From Bacteroidetes bacterium GWF2_38_335 (GTDB lineage: Bacteria > Bacteroidota > Bacteroidia > Bacteroidales > GWF2-38-335): a stretch of DNA of 64,000 nucleotides. The translations under genes were made by a program, and so were the position numbers. The notes under the pieces were generated by a model. The model saw nothing but the letters and a program-made list of their open reading frames with translations, ran no database searches and was not told where the DNA came from. Positions 36,334 to 44,599 of this stretch are shown one piece after another. Within the stretch, counting starts at the first letter, position 1. Every line of letters starts with the position of its first letter. The stretch lies in the NCBI GenBank assembly GCA_001769535.1, contig MEOH01000011.1:1-64000 (forward strand), in the 5' to 3' direction.

Positions 36334-38436
36334 TTATTTTTCTTTAACTATCTTTTTAATAAACACATTATTATCATATCTGAATGTCAAATAATAAATG
36401 CCTGATGGAAGATCAGAGAAAACATCAAGTTTCAATTTTTGAATATCAGTTGAGTTATTTTCTCCATTTTGTTGAATAATAATTTTCCCGTTACCGTCAA
36501 TAATTGATATTGAAATTTGTAGTGGTTTTTCAGTTTTATATTCAATTACAAGAAAATCTGATGTTGGATTCGGGTATGTTGAAATTGAAAAACCTTCGTT
36601 ATTTTCTAATATAAAGTTACCTCCTGATGCATAAATTCCGTATCTTTTCACAGAGCCTGAAGTATCTACAATAAAATTATAATCTTCAAGTAAAGTATCG
36701 GCGCTGCTTATTGAAAATTCATGAAATGAAATTAATGGTATTCCGGGAATATCTGCCAACAAACTGTATTCACCAGAAGGAATTTCTTGAATTAAATAAT
36801 ACCCGGTATCATTAGTGAAGGTGTGTTTATAAACTTCATCAATATTTGATTGTTTAGTAAGAAAAATATTAACATTTGAAATGGGATTGGTTTCGTCTTT
36901 TTCAAAAAAGTCATAATATACCTTTCCTGAAATTGTTCCTGTTCCTGTTGAAATTGGAAATAAATCTTTCATTTCAAGTATTATATTCATTTCTTCCTGA
37001 CAAGTTAAATGAAATGTATCAGCATTTTGCCATAAAAATTCATCCGAATAATATGTGGGAAGTATTTCAGGATAAATGCTTCCGGCTGTAAGTGAAGCTC
37101 TGATATAAAAATCACCGGTGAAAATGCTGTTTAAAGTAAAAAAACCCCCTGTAGTAATTAAGCATGAATCAATAACATGTCCATTGGGATATTCTGTATG
37201 GAAAAGTTCAACAAAAGCTTCGCTTTCATCTAATGGAACGCCTGAATTTTCAACATTTCCGGTAATAGTAACGTGGTTGTCATCTGATAAAAAAACTGTA
37301 TCAACGGCAACACAATCATAAAAATCAGTTATTTCAACTAGGTATTCACCTTCAGGAAGATTTGTGACATGAATTGAATCTTCATAAATTGTGACATCAC
37401 CCATACCGCTTAGCCAATTCAATTCATGGTGCATAAACGGACTTGAACCTCCATTGCCGGCAAACATTACTTCTCCGTTTGATAAACCGGGACATGGATT
37501 TGAAAGGGAAAGAATATCAAGATAATTTAAAGGGACTTCATAAACAGTGTCCCGATAAATTGAAGAATTGCATAAGTATTGGTTTGTTGCAACAACGTCA
37601 ACAAGATGCCATGGAGCGCCATCAAGATAGTGAATATCATAGGCATAATTACCTCCGAAAGCATTTTGCAAAAAGGTATCTATTTCATATTCACCTTCTT
37701 CACCAAATGTCCAGTTGTAGTTGGTATATGTTTGAATATTTGCTTCTATACTATGAATTCCTCCTGTGCAGTTAGAACTTGTCAGATAATATTGACCATA
37801 TGGAATTGGTGCAAATTTGATTAAAATAGAAGTTTGAACTGCGCAACAATTACAATAAGGGTAATATTCAGTGAAATTAATATATCTGGATGTGTCAATG
37901 ATTGTTACACAAACAGTATCAATTAGGTTGGTACCAATTATGCTTCCGGTTGAAGAAAAAGTGAGGCCTGATGGAGATAATGATGACCAAACAAATACAG
38001 TTGTGTCAATTGATAGAGTTCCTTCAAGAGCATAACAATTTCCGCAGGCTGTATCATTGCTTTGTACGTATGGCTCAGGCCATTTATAAAATTTTATAGT
38101 TAAAGTATCAGAGAAGTATAGTGTTCCTATGTTGTCTTCAGCCACAGCAATAAATTGGTGATATCCCCATGTTGTAACATGAACAGAGTCATGGAGGTTT
38201 GTTGGGTCTGCCGGGTTGCAACTGTAAAAAGTTGTTCCGACAGGATCAGTCAGGTCAACCCAGTATGCCGTATCTGCTCCAATTGCACTGGCATCTATTG
38301 CGAAGTATTTGGGACCGCAGACCCAATCATCCCATGTTGTTAAAGTTACCGAAACTTCCTTATTTGTGCCGTGATGTGTTTGACTTATGCAGGTAATTGA
38401 TATCAAAACAAGTAAAGTAAAGAGAAGTTTTTTCAT
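36334..38436 (-). CDS. T9SS-secreted protein with carboxypeptidase-regulatory-like module
   Basis: The start is chosen at the ATG at 38434-38436 (MKKLLFTLLVLISITCISQ); an upstream ATG adds ten unlikely residues. About 700 aa. The N-terminal half contains Ig-like/SprB-like Cys-containing segments (for example PCPGLSNGEVMFAGNGGSSP). A carboxypeptidase-regulatory-like beta-sandwich lies near 400-470, and a second one near 500-600 (ISGKVYYDFFEKDETNPISN, TGYYLIQEIPSGEYSL). The type A sorting domain runs from about 620 (TYPNPTSDFL) to KKIVKEK. The gene is opposite to its neighbours and is flanked by 120-bp direct repeats of an HTH gene fragment, which suggests it arrived as a unit. Function unknown. 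Confidence 0.88.
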   Translation of the reverse strand: MKKLLFTLLVLISITCISQTHHGTNKEVSVTLTTWDDWVCGPKYFAIDASAIGADTAYWVDLTDPVGTTFYSCNPADPTNLHDSVHVTTWGYHQFIAVAEDNIGTLYFSDTLTIKFYKWPEPYVQSNDTACGNCYALEGTLSIDTTVFVWSSLSPSGLTFSSTGSIIGTNLIDTVCVTIIDTSRYINFTEYYPYCNCCAVQTSILIKFAPIPYGQYYLTSSNCTGGIHSIEANIQTYTNYNWTFGEEGEYEIDTFLQNAFGGNYAYDIHYLDGAPWHLVDVVATNQYLCNSSIYRDTVYEVPLNYLDILSLSNPCPGLSNGEVMFAGNGGSSPFMHHELNWLSGMGDVTIYEDSIHVTNLPEGEYLVEITDFYDCVAVDTVFLSDDNHVTITGNVENSGVPLDESEAFVELFHTEYPNGHVIDSCLITTGGFFTLNSIFTGDFYIRASLTAGSIYPEILPTYYSDEFLWQNADTFHLTCQEEMNIILEMKDLFPISTGTGTISGKVYYDFFEKDETNPISNVNIFLTKQSNIDEVYKHTFTNDTGYYLIQEIPSGEYSLLADIPGIPLISFHEFSISSADTLLEDYNFIVDTSGSVKRYGIYASGGNFILENNEGFSISTYPNPTSDFLVIEYKTEKPLQISISIIDGNGKIIIQQNGENNSTDIQKLKLDVFSDLPSGIYYLTFRYDNNVFIKKIVKEK

Positions 38437-38467
38437 TTTTATGGATTTTTGATTTCTTAAACACAAG

Positions 38468-38475
38468 CAAATATA
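38468..38475 (-). promoter_or_regulatory. -7 element for the gene 36334-38436
   Basis: Minus-strand TATATTTG, about 31 bp upstream of the chosen ATG, matches TAnnTTTG. No clear TTTG at the proper distance. Confidence 0.4.
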
Positions 38476-38556
38476 AAAAAAATGTATGATAAAAGAAAAA
38501 CTTTTGAATTATGGAATTAAAAGAAATTACAACGAATTAAACATCGATTACTTCCA

Positions 38557-38676
38557 TTATACTCCTGGCTGGTCCCCATCCGGCAACAATTGTTCGACAT
38601 GAACTCCATCAGAAAAAAAAGAATCAGGATTTTAATACCTAAACAGGTGAAGCTGATTAGGGAGTTTTTGGGGTAG
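38557..38676 (+). repeat. 120-bp direct repeat, copy 2 (HTH gene fragment)
   Basis: This is the second copy of the 3' part of the small HTH gene. It lacks the helix-turn-helix half that is still readable in copy 1, and again ends at a TAG (38674-38676). It is followed by unrelated sequence leading to the gene at 38784. Confidence 0.85.
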
Positions 38677-38783
38677 GGAAAGAAATAATCAGGAATTAAT
38701 TTTTGGTTTTTTTGGAAATTTTTGAGAATTATCGTACTATTGAACTATTGTTAGAGCAAGTTTAGTCCTTTAATAAACTGACT

Positions 38784-40301
38784 ATGAAAAATATTTCTTT
38801 TTTAATTTTCTTAATCACTATTACGAATTTTGTAAATTCTCAAAACATTGAGTGGTCTATGTGTTATGGTGGTACTGAGGATGATCAGATAAATGAAATT
38901 ATACAAATAGAAGATAATCATTTTATCGCTGTGGGCTATACTAGTTCAGATAATGGAGATGTGAGTGAAAACAATGGGTATGTTGATTATTGGATAATTA
39001 AACTTAATGAATATGGAAGTATTATTTGGGAAAAAACTTATGGTGGTTCATATTATGATTGGGTTAATTCAGTTCAACAGACCACAGATGGAGGTTTTAT
39101 AGTAGTTGGCACAACAAGATCGATAGATGGGGATGTAAATGGAAATCACGGGTATAACGATTACTGGATTTTAAAGCTTGATGAATATGGAGATACATTA
39201 TGGACTAGGTGTTATGGTGGTTCACTAAATGATCAGGTTAGTGCAGTTCAACAAACCACGGATGGAGGATATATTTTAACTGGCTCAACTAGATCGATAG
39301 ATGGGGATGTGAATGGAAATAATGGGTTGGATGATTTTTGGATTTTAAAACTAGATGAATTTGGCGAAATATTATGGTCAAAAACTTATGGTGGATCAAA
39401 TAATGATTATGGTAAAAGTGTTGAACAAACCGCTGATGGTAAATACATGGTTTTAGGTACTACCACTTCGAATGATGGCGATGTTAGTTCACCTCTTGGT
39501 GAAACTGATTATTGGATTTTAAAACTTGATGAATTTGGAGATATTTTGTGGGCAAGGTGTTATGGCGGAACAAATGATGATTATGCTAGTTCAATACAAC
39601 AAGTTTTAGACGGAGGGTATGTGGTTTTAGGTTACTCTAAATCAGATAATTGCCATTTAAATGAAAATAATGGAGAAACTGATTATTGGATTTTAAAACT
39701 TAATGAATTAGGAAACACTCAGTGGTCAAAATCTTACGGTGGGTCAGATACTGAATCAGCTTTTTCAATGCATCAAACTACTGACGATGGGTTTATTGTA
39801 GCAGGTTACACAAAATCGAATGATTTGGATGTGAATGGAAATCATGGCTATTGGGATAGTTGGATTTTAAAACTTGATATGTTTGGTGATACAATCTGGA
39901 CAAGATGTTATGGTGGCTTGGAATTAGACAAGTCAATAGCTGTTATTCAGTCAAATGATGGTGGTTTTGTTATAGCTGGTGAAACAAAATCAAATGATGG
40001 TGATATTGAAGGAAATCATGGAAATAGTGATTGTTTTGTTTTGAAGTTAAATAATAATAATACAGGGATATTAAATCAAAAATTATCCGATGTAGTTCAG
40101 GTTTTTCCCAATCCTACAACAGGAATAATAAATATTAAAACAGAAAAAATCACAAAAATTGAAGTTTATAATTTGTTAGGAGAATTGATTTTAGAATCAA
40201 ATTCTGAAAAAATAGACATTGGTGATCATTCTTCAGGAATTTATTATATCAAGATATTTAACGATAAGGAAATAGCCACCAAAAAAATCATTAAAAATTA
40301 A
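38784..40301 (+). CDS. Seven-repeat propeller protein, T9SS-secreted (paralogue b)
   Basis: 505 aa, the same length as the paralogue at 30531-32048. Signal peptide ends FVNSQ. Seven units follow (WSMCYGGTEDD; WEKTYGGSYYD; WTRCYGGSLND; WSKTYGGSNND; WARCYGGTNDD; WSKSYGGSDTE; WTRCYGGLELD), each with 'DGG..V.G.T.S.DGDV..N.G..DYWILKLDE.G'. The type A sorting domain from about 440 has VFPNPTTGII and SSGIYYIKIF. The two paralogues differ in most units, so the duplication is not recent, yet unit number and length are preserved. Predicted extracellular. Confidence 0.9.
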   Translation: MKNISFLIFLITITNFVNSQNIEWSMCYGGTEDDQINEIIQIEDNHFIAVGYTSSDNGDVSENNGYVDYWIIKLNEYGSIIWEKTYGGSYYDWVNSVQQTTDGGFIVVGTTRSIDGDVNGNHGYNDYWILKLDEYGDTLWTRCYGGSLNDQVSAVQQTTDGGYILTGSTRSIDGDVNGNNGLDDFWILKLDEFGEILWSKTYGGSNNDYGKSVEQTADGKYMVLGTTTSNDGDVSSPLGETDYWILKLDEFGDILWARCYGGTNDDYASSIQQVLDGGYVVLGYSKSDNCHLNENNGETDYWILKLNELGNTQWSKSYGGSDTESAFSMHQTTDDGFIVAGYTKSNDLDVNGNHGYWDSWILKLDMFGDTIWTRCYGGLELDKSIAVIQSNDGGFVIAGETKSNDGDIEGNHGNSDCFVLKLNNNNTGILNQKLSDVVQVFPNPTTGIINIKTEKITKIEVYNLLGELILESNSEKIDIGDHSSGIYYIKIFNDKEIATKKIIKN

Positions 40302-40434
40302 ATAAAAGGGATTTCAAAAGAATTGTAAAGGAGAAAATAAAAGAAAATATTTCTCTTTAACCATCAATTACTCCCATTACCCCACATAAAAGAAACCACC
40401 AATTTTCCCCATCATAATATTGCAGTAGATTTTA

Positions 40435-40641
40435 TTGCAATATATGTTCAAACTTAAGACCATAATCATCATAGTAATAGTGATTCTCACTCTGGGGATT
40501 GCTTATAAATATTACCGGAAACTCAAGGATACTGAGAAACTTAAGCTCGGCGAGACTTCTCTGAAACCGGTTAAAGAAATCAAGGATTTTAATGACATTG
40601 TGGATGTCCTGAAAAACGGACTGAGACTCACCGGCTTTTAA
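40435..40641 (+). CDS. Small single-TM protein upstream of the spanin-like gene
   Basis: 68 aa (possible start also at 40444). One strongly hydrophobic segment (IIIIVIVILTLGIAYKYY, about 9-28) is followed by a Lys-rich cytoplasmic-type tail with VKEIKDFNDIVDVLKNGLRL. It lies 51 bp upstream of the lipobox gene and may be co-transcribed. Size and topology would allow a holin-like or accessory role, but nothing in the sequence proves that. I do not recognise a family. Confidence 0.6.
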   Translation: MQYMFKLKTIIIIVIVILTLGIAYKYYRKLKDTEKLKLGETSLKPVKEIKDFNDIVDVLKNGLRLTGF

Positions 40642-40692
40642 TCTGAAGAAAGTAGCAAAATCATAGAATTTAACAAACTAAAAAATAAAGCT

Positions 40693-41160
40693 ATGAAAAA
40701 GAACAGCCCAAATATTTATATGATAATCAGGATTTCTATCCTGATTTTTTGGAATATAGCTGGAATCCTCATCCTTGTTTCATGCAGTCCGCAAAAACGA
40801 CTCAACCGGCTCCTGACTCTCCATCCCGAATTAGTTCAAAATGACCCGATCAGGATCCGGGACACAACCATCATCCCCGGTGTGCAACTCGACACAGTCG
40901 TTCTATATTCAGCTTTAAAAGACACCATCACAATAGAAAAAGAAAACCTTCAGGTGAAACTTTTTGCGGTGAATGACACGGTTTATTTATTGGCTGAGAC
41001 GAAAGGGGATACTGTTGTGGTGGAGAAGGAGATTGTGGTGGAGAGGGTGATTAGGAAAAAAAACAATGAAACTTTTAAAGAATTTAATTGGATAATAATA
41101 ATATTTGCATTTATCGGAATTATACTTGTAATTAAAAGGATAATAAATAAGTCATTTTGA
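40693..41160 (+). CDS. Lipoprotein with C-terminal TM, spanin-like (phage-type)
   Basis: 155 aa. An N-terminal signal with lipobox ILVSC (Cys31) is followed by PQKRLNRLL.LHPELVQND, a periplasmic part rich in predicted beta strands (DTTIIPG, LDTVVLYSALKDTITI, VKLFAVNDTVYL, GDTVVVEKEIVVERV) and a C-terminal TM segment (about 128-150) with a basic tail. Lipid anchor at one end and inner-membrane TM at the other is the layout of unimolecular spanins, phage proteins that join outer and inner membranes during lysis; this is inference from topology. 'HPELV..DT' lipoproteins are familiar from Bacteroidota phage-like regions. It is intact here, while three other copies in the window are broken. The promoter of the next gene starts at its stop codon. 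Confidence 0.75.
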   Translation: MKKNSPNIYMIIRISILIFWNIAGILILVSCSPQKRLNRLLTLHPELVQNDPIRIRDTTIIPGVQLDTVVLYSALKDTITIEKENLQVKLFAVNDTVYLLAETKGDTVVVEKEIVVERVIRKKNNETFKEFNWIIIIFAFIGIILVIKRIINKSF

Positions 41161-41186
41161 TTTTTTAAGAAAATATTGTAAGTTTG
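41156..41186 (+). promoter_or_regulatory. Promoter of VCBS gene 4, overlapping the stop codon of the spanin-like gene
   Basis: TTTG (41156-41159) overlaps the TGA stop (41158-41160). A spacer of exactly 19 bp is followed by TAAGTTTG (41179-41186). The VCBS ATG lies 60 bp downstream. The same arrangement exists at 22528-22558. Confidence 0.78.
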
Positions 41187-41245
41187 ATACTAATTAATAG
41201 CGTTTAAAATAATTTCCTGGATATAGAGTCTTTAAATAAAAAAGT

Positions 41246-43864
41246 ATGAATAATAAATTAAAATTTCTAGCACTAATTTTCTCTGTTACATTATTTGCAG
41301 TACAAGCCCAAACTACTTTTGGAGACCAAAATGTGATAATTGAACAAGGCGTTGCTGAAGGTGCTAGTTCAGTCTATTGTGCGGATATAGATGGTGATGG
41401 AGATATGGATGTGCTTTCTGCTTCAATGGATGACAACAAAATAGCCTGGTATGAAAACAAGGATGGAAATGGAACATTCGGAACTCAACAAGTTATTACT
41501 ACTGATGTCGATTGGGCTTCTTCGGTCTTTGCCTCCGACCTTGATGGAGATGGAGACCTGGACGTCGTTTCGTCTTCAGGAGATGGCATCGATATCACTT
41601 GGTATGAAAACACCGATGGAAACGGAACTTTCGGAGCTCAACAAGTAATTACAGCCGACCCGAATGGTGCTAGTGCAGTTTATTGCTCAGATATTGATGG
41701 TGATGGAGATATGGATGTCCTTTCTGCTTTATCGAATGACAACAAAATAGCCTGGTATGAAAACACCGACGGAAACGGAACATTCGGAACTCAACAAGTC
41801 ATTTCAATAAATGCAAATGGCGCCAATTCAGTTTATTGCGCGGATATGGACGGCGATGGAGATATGGATGTGCTTTCTGCTTCCTGGAATGATGACAAAA
41901 TAGCCTGGTATGAAAACACCGACGGAAACGGAACATTCGGAACCCAACAAGTTATTACTACTGATGTCGATTGGGCTTCTTCGGTCTTTGCCTCCGACCT
42001 TGATGGAGATGGAGACCTGGACGTCGTTTCGTCTTCAGGAGATGGCATCGATATCACTTGGTATGAAAACACCGATGGAAACGGAACTTTCGGAGCTCAA
42101 CAAGTAATTACAGCCGACCCGAATGGTGCTAGTGCAGTTTATTGCTCAGATATTGATGGTGATGGAGATATGGATGTGCTTTCTGCTTCCTGGAATGATG
42201 ACAAAATAGCCTGGTATGAAAACACCGACGGAAACGGAACATTCGGAACCCAACAAGTCATTTCAATAAATGCAAATGGAGCCAATTCAGTCTATTGCGG
42301 GGATATTGATGGTGATGGAGACATGGATGTGCTTTCGGCTTCTGAGGATGACAACAAAATAGCTTGGTATGAAAACACAGACGGAAACGGAACATTCGGA
42401 ACTCAACAAGTCATTTCAATAAATGCAAATGGAGCCACTTCAGTCTATTGCGGGGATATTGATGGTGATGGAGACATGGATGTGCTTTCGGCTTCTGAGG
42501 ATGACAACAAAATAGCTTGGTATGAAAACACCGACGGAAATGGAACATTCGGGACTCAACAAGTTCTTACAATTGCTGCCAATACACCAGAATCAATATG
42601 CAGTGCCGACATTGACGGTGATGGAGATATGGACGTGCTTTCTGCATCATTTCATGATGACAAAATAGCATGGTATGAAAATACTGATGGAAGCGGAACC
42701 TTCGGAACTCAACAATCCATTACAACAGATGCCAATGGTGCTCGTGATGTTTGTTGCGCCGACATTGATGGTGATGGAGATATGGATGTTCTTTCTGCTT
42801 CTTCAACAGACGATAAAATTGCATGGTATGAAAACACCGACGGAAACGGATCTTTTGGAATTCAGCAAGTTATTACAACTGTTGCCGATAATGCTCGCTC
42901 AGTTTACAGTGCTGACCTTGACGGTGATGGTGATATGGATGTGCTTTCGGCTTCTGAGGATGACGACAAAATAGCCTGGTATGAAAATACTGATGGAAAT
43001 GGAACTTTTGGAGTTCAGCAAATAATTTCAACTACAGCATATTATGCCCTCTCGGTATATTCCGCCGATCTTGACAGTGATGGGGATATGGATGTGCTTT
43101 CGGCTTCGGCTACTGAGTATGAAGACAAAATATGCTGGTATGAAAACACCGATGGAAACGGAACATTTGGAACTCAGCAAATAATTACTACAGATGCATA
43201 TTATGCTGTCTCGATATATTCTGCCGATATTGACGGTGATGGAGATATGGATGTGCTTTCTGCCTCTTCATCAGACGATAAAATTGCATGGTATGAAAAC
43301 ACCGACGGAAACGGTATTTTCGGTCCTCAAAATGTCATTACTACTGCTGCTAATGGAGCACAATCAGTTTATTCTGCCGATCTTGACGGTGATGGAGACA
43401 TGGATGTCCTTTCTGCTTCTTTTTCGGATAACAAAATTGCCTGGTATGAAAACACCGATGGAAACGGAACTTTTGGAGCTCAACAAGTTATTACAACCGA
43501 AGCGAATGCTGCTATTGCAGTTTATTGCTCTGATCTTGATGGTGATGGAGATATGGATGTTATTTCTGCTTCTATAATAGGATACAAAATAGCCTGGTAT
43601 GAAAATTTGCTTGTAACCAGAATTGAAACGATACAACAAAACGGCATTTCTATTTACCCAAACCCCTCATCCGGCGAATTTACAATCCAAGGAAACGAAA
43701 TCCAAAGGATTGATATTTTCAATTTAAATGGTCAGCTTATAAAACAGACAGAAGCAACGAAAGATGAAATTAAAATTGATTTGAACGGAAATTCAAAAGG
43801 CATTTACACCGTAAAAGTAATTACATCAAAGGGAACATCGGTGCATAAAGTAGTTGTGGAGTAA
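41246..43864 (+). CDS. VCBS/FG-GAP 15-repeat T9SS-secreted protein (4)
   Basis: 872 aa. Signal peptide ends AVQAQ. Fifteen 51-aa VCBS units are present, one more than in the four other VCBS genes of the window; the extra length over the 821-aa paralogue is exactly 51 aa. Units 7 and 8 (42251-42403 and 42404-42556) are near-identical, so the 15th unit can be explained by one recent tandem duplication. In addition, 233 bp recur at a distance of 459 bp (three units; 41486-41718 and 41945-42177). The type A sorting domain from about 797 (IYPNPSSGEF) ends HKVVVE as in gene 2. Two units read DITWYEN instead of KIAWYEN. Confidence 0.92.
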   Translation: MNNKLKFLALIFSVTLFAVQAQTTFGDQNVIIEQGVAEGASSVYCADIDGDGDMDVLSASMDDNKIAWYENKDGNGTFGTQQVITTDVDWASSVFASDLDGDGDLDVVSSSGDGIDITWYENTDGNGTFGAQQVITADPNGASAVYCSDIDGDGDMDVLSALSNDNKIAWYENTDGNGTFGTQQVISINANGANSVYCADMDGDGDMDVLSASWNDDKIAWYENTDGNGTFGTQQVITTDVDWASSVFASDLDGDGDLDVVSSSGDGIDITWYENTDGNGTFGAQQVITADPNGASAVYCSDIDGDGDMDVLSASWNDDKIAWYENTDGNGTFGTQQVISINANGANSVYCGDIDGDGDMDVLSASEDDNKIAWYENTDGNGTFGTQQVISINANGATSVYCGDIDGDGDMDVLSASEDDNKIAWYENTDGNGTFGTQQVLTIAANTPESICSADIDGDGDMDVLSASFHDDKIAWYENTDGSGTFGTQQSITTDANGARDVCCADIDGDGDMDVLSASSTDDKIAWYENTDGNGSFGIQQVITTVADNARSVYSADLDGDGDMDVLSASEDDDKIAWYENTDGNGTFGVQQIISTTAYYALSVYSADLDSDGDMDVLSASATEYEDKICWYENTDGNGTFGTQQIITTDAYYAVSIYSADIDGDGDMDVLSASSSDDKIAWYENTDGNGIFGPQNVITTAANGAQSVYSADLDGDGDMDVLSASFSDNKIAWYENTDGNGTFGAQQVITTEANAAIAVYCSDLDGDGDMDVISASIIGYKIAWYENLLVTRIETIQQNGISIYPNPSSGEFTIQGNEIQRIDIFNLNGQLIKQTEATKDEIKIDLNGNSKGIYTVKVITSKGTSVHKVVVE
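41486..41718 (+). repeat. Exact-looking 233-bp repeat inside VCBS gene 4, copy 1
   Basis: From CAACAAGTTATTACTACTGA to ATGGATGT, it recurs at 41945-42177 (offset 459 bp, or three 153-bp units) with no difference that I could see, including synonymous sites. Confidence 0.85.
41945..42177 (+). repeat. Exact-looking 233-bp repeat inside VCBS gene 4, copy 2
   Basis: Second copy of 41486-41718. The borders lie inside repeat units, which points to unequal exchange between units, not insertion. Confidence 0.85.
42251..42556 (+). repeat. Recent 153-bp tandem duplication in VCBS gene 4
   Basis: 42251-42403 and 42404-42556 differ at only a few bases (for example GCCAATTCAG against GCCACTTCAG) and encode units with the rare ISINANGA/SVYCGDIDGD variant. 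Confidence 0.85.
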
Positions 43865-43884
43865 AAATAGAAACATATAATTAT

Positions 43885-43914
43885 AAAAAGCACTGCCAAA
43901 AAGCAGTGCTTTTT
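43885..43914 (+). terminator. Intrinsic terminator after VCBS gene 4
   Basis: Perfect stem AAAAAGCACTGC / GCAGTGCTTTTT with a CAAAAA loop, 20 bp after the stop codon. Same element as at 22151-22182. Confidence 0.9.
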
Positions 43915-44073
43915 CATTTATACCCCATAAGATCCTTAATCTCCTTAACATTTTTATCTTTCATGATCTGGTCCATTCGGGCCGGTGGGTTCCATCCCTT
44001 TTTCCTTTGCCTGGTTAAATTCTGAGAGCAACGTTTGCAACACGCAAACGAGCTGCGGCGGTTGCTCTTATGC
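43914..44073 (-). pseudogene. 3' fragment of the zinc-ribbon gene family
   Basis: The minus-strand frame reads SSFACCKRCSQNLTRQRKKG, then WNPPARMDQIMKDKNVKEIK and ends DLMGYK. It corresponds to the C-terminal half of the intact protein at 60286-60621 (ACSSRCCNNL, KKGLNPPARMDVITKEKNVR). The N-terminal half is missing: the frame runs into the spanin-like remnant on the opposite strand. Confidence 0.8.
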
Positions 44074-44452
44074 CGGATTCTGGCCCTCCATCCCGAGCTT
44101 GTCCAAAACGACACTATCAGGATTTAGGACACAACCATTATTCCCGGAGTGAAAATTGAAACATTGGTTTTGTTTTCGCAGTTGAAAGATACTGTCACAA
44201 TTACAAAAGAAAAGCTTCAGGTGAAAATTTATGCTGTTAATGATACGGTTTATGTTTGGGCTGAACAAGAAAATGATACGGTTGTGGTTTACTAAGGAGA
44301 TTGCGGTGGAGAGGGTGGTTCAACATAAAACAAATAATAAATACTTGAAATTAATGAATTTACTTTGGTCTAAGTGGATGAGTTATTTTCTTATTGTTTT
44401 AGTAGCTATTTGTTTGATTAAAAGATTTTTGAAAAATAATAGAAAAGATTGA
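44074..44452 (+). pseudogene. Decayed copy of the spanin-like lipoprotein gene
   Basis: It starts at the counterpart of LHPELVQND. It contains TAG in place of the Arg-Asp junction (AGG ATT TAG GAC), and one extra base near 44290 shifts the VVVEKEIVVERV segment. The last part still encodes a TM segment and ends RKD before TGA 44450-44452. The lipobox part is missing, replaced by the zinc-ribbon fragment on the other strand. It lies upstream of the delta-60-repeat gene. Confidence 0.82.
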
Positions 44453-44593
44453 TAATTCTTTTTTCTTAAGAATTATTGATTTATATTTACATTAAAATCT
44501 CAAAAAAGTATAATTATATAGCTAAAGCAAATATTAAAAAAAGTTTTTTGAGTTTTAGTAGTTTAAAAACAGACCATAAAATCATTACAAAAA
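44453..44593. other. Leader region of the delta-60 operon
   Basis: Contains the weak promoter-like TATATTTA (about 44481-44488), one base from TAnnTTTG, at the same place relative to the remnant as the strong promoters at 22551 and 41179. The matching stretch after 55238 reads the same. No gene. Confidence 0.35.
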
Positions 44594-44599
44594 ATGATT

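Noticed and set aside
17168-43864. Regular 153-bp DNA repeats as a possible CRISPR-like array
   Set aside because: The repeats are in frame, encode 51-aa VCBS units without spacers and continue as protein on both sides.
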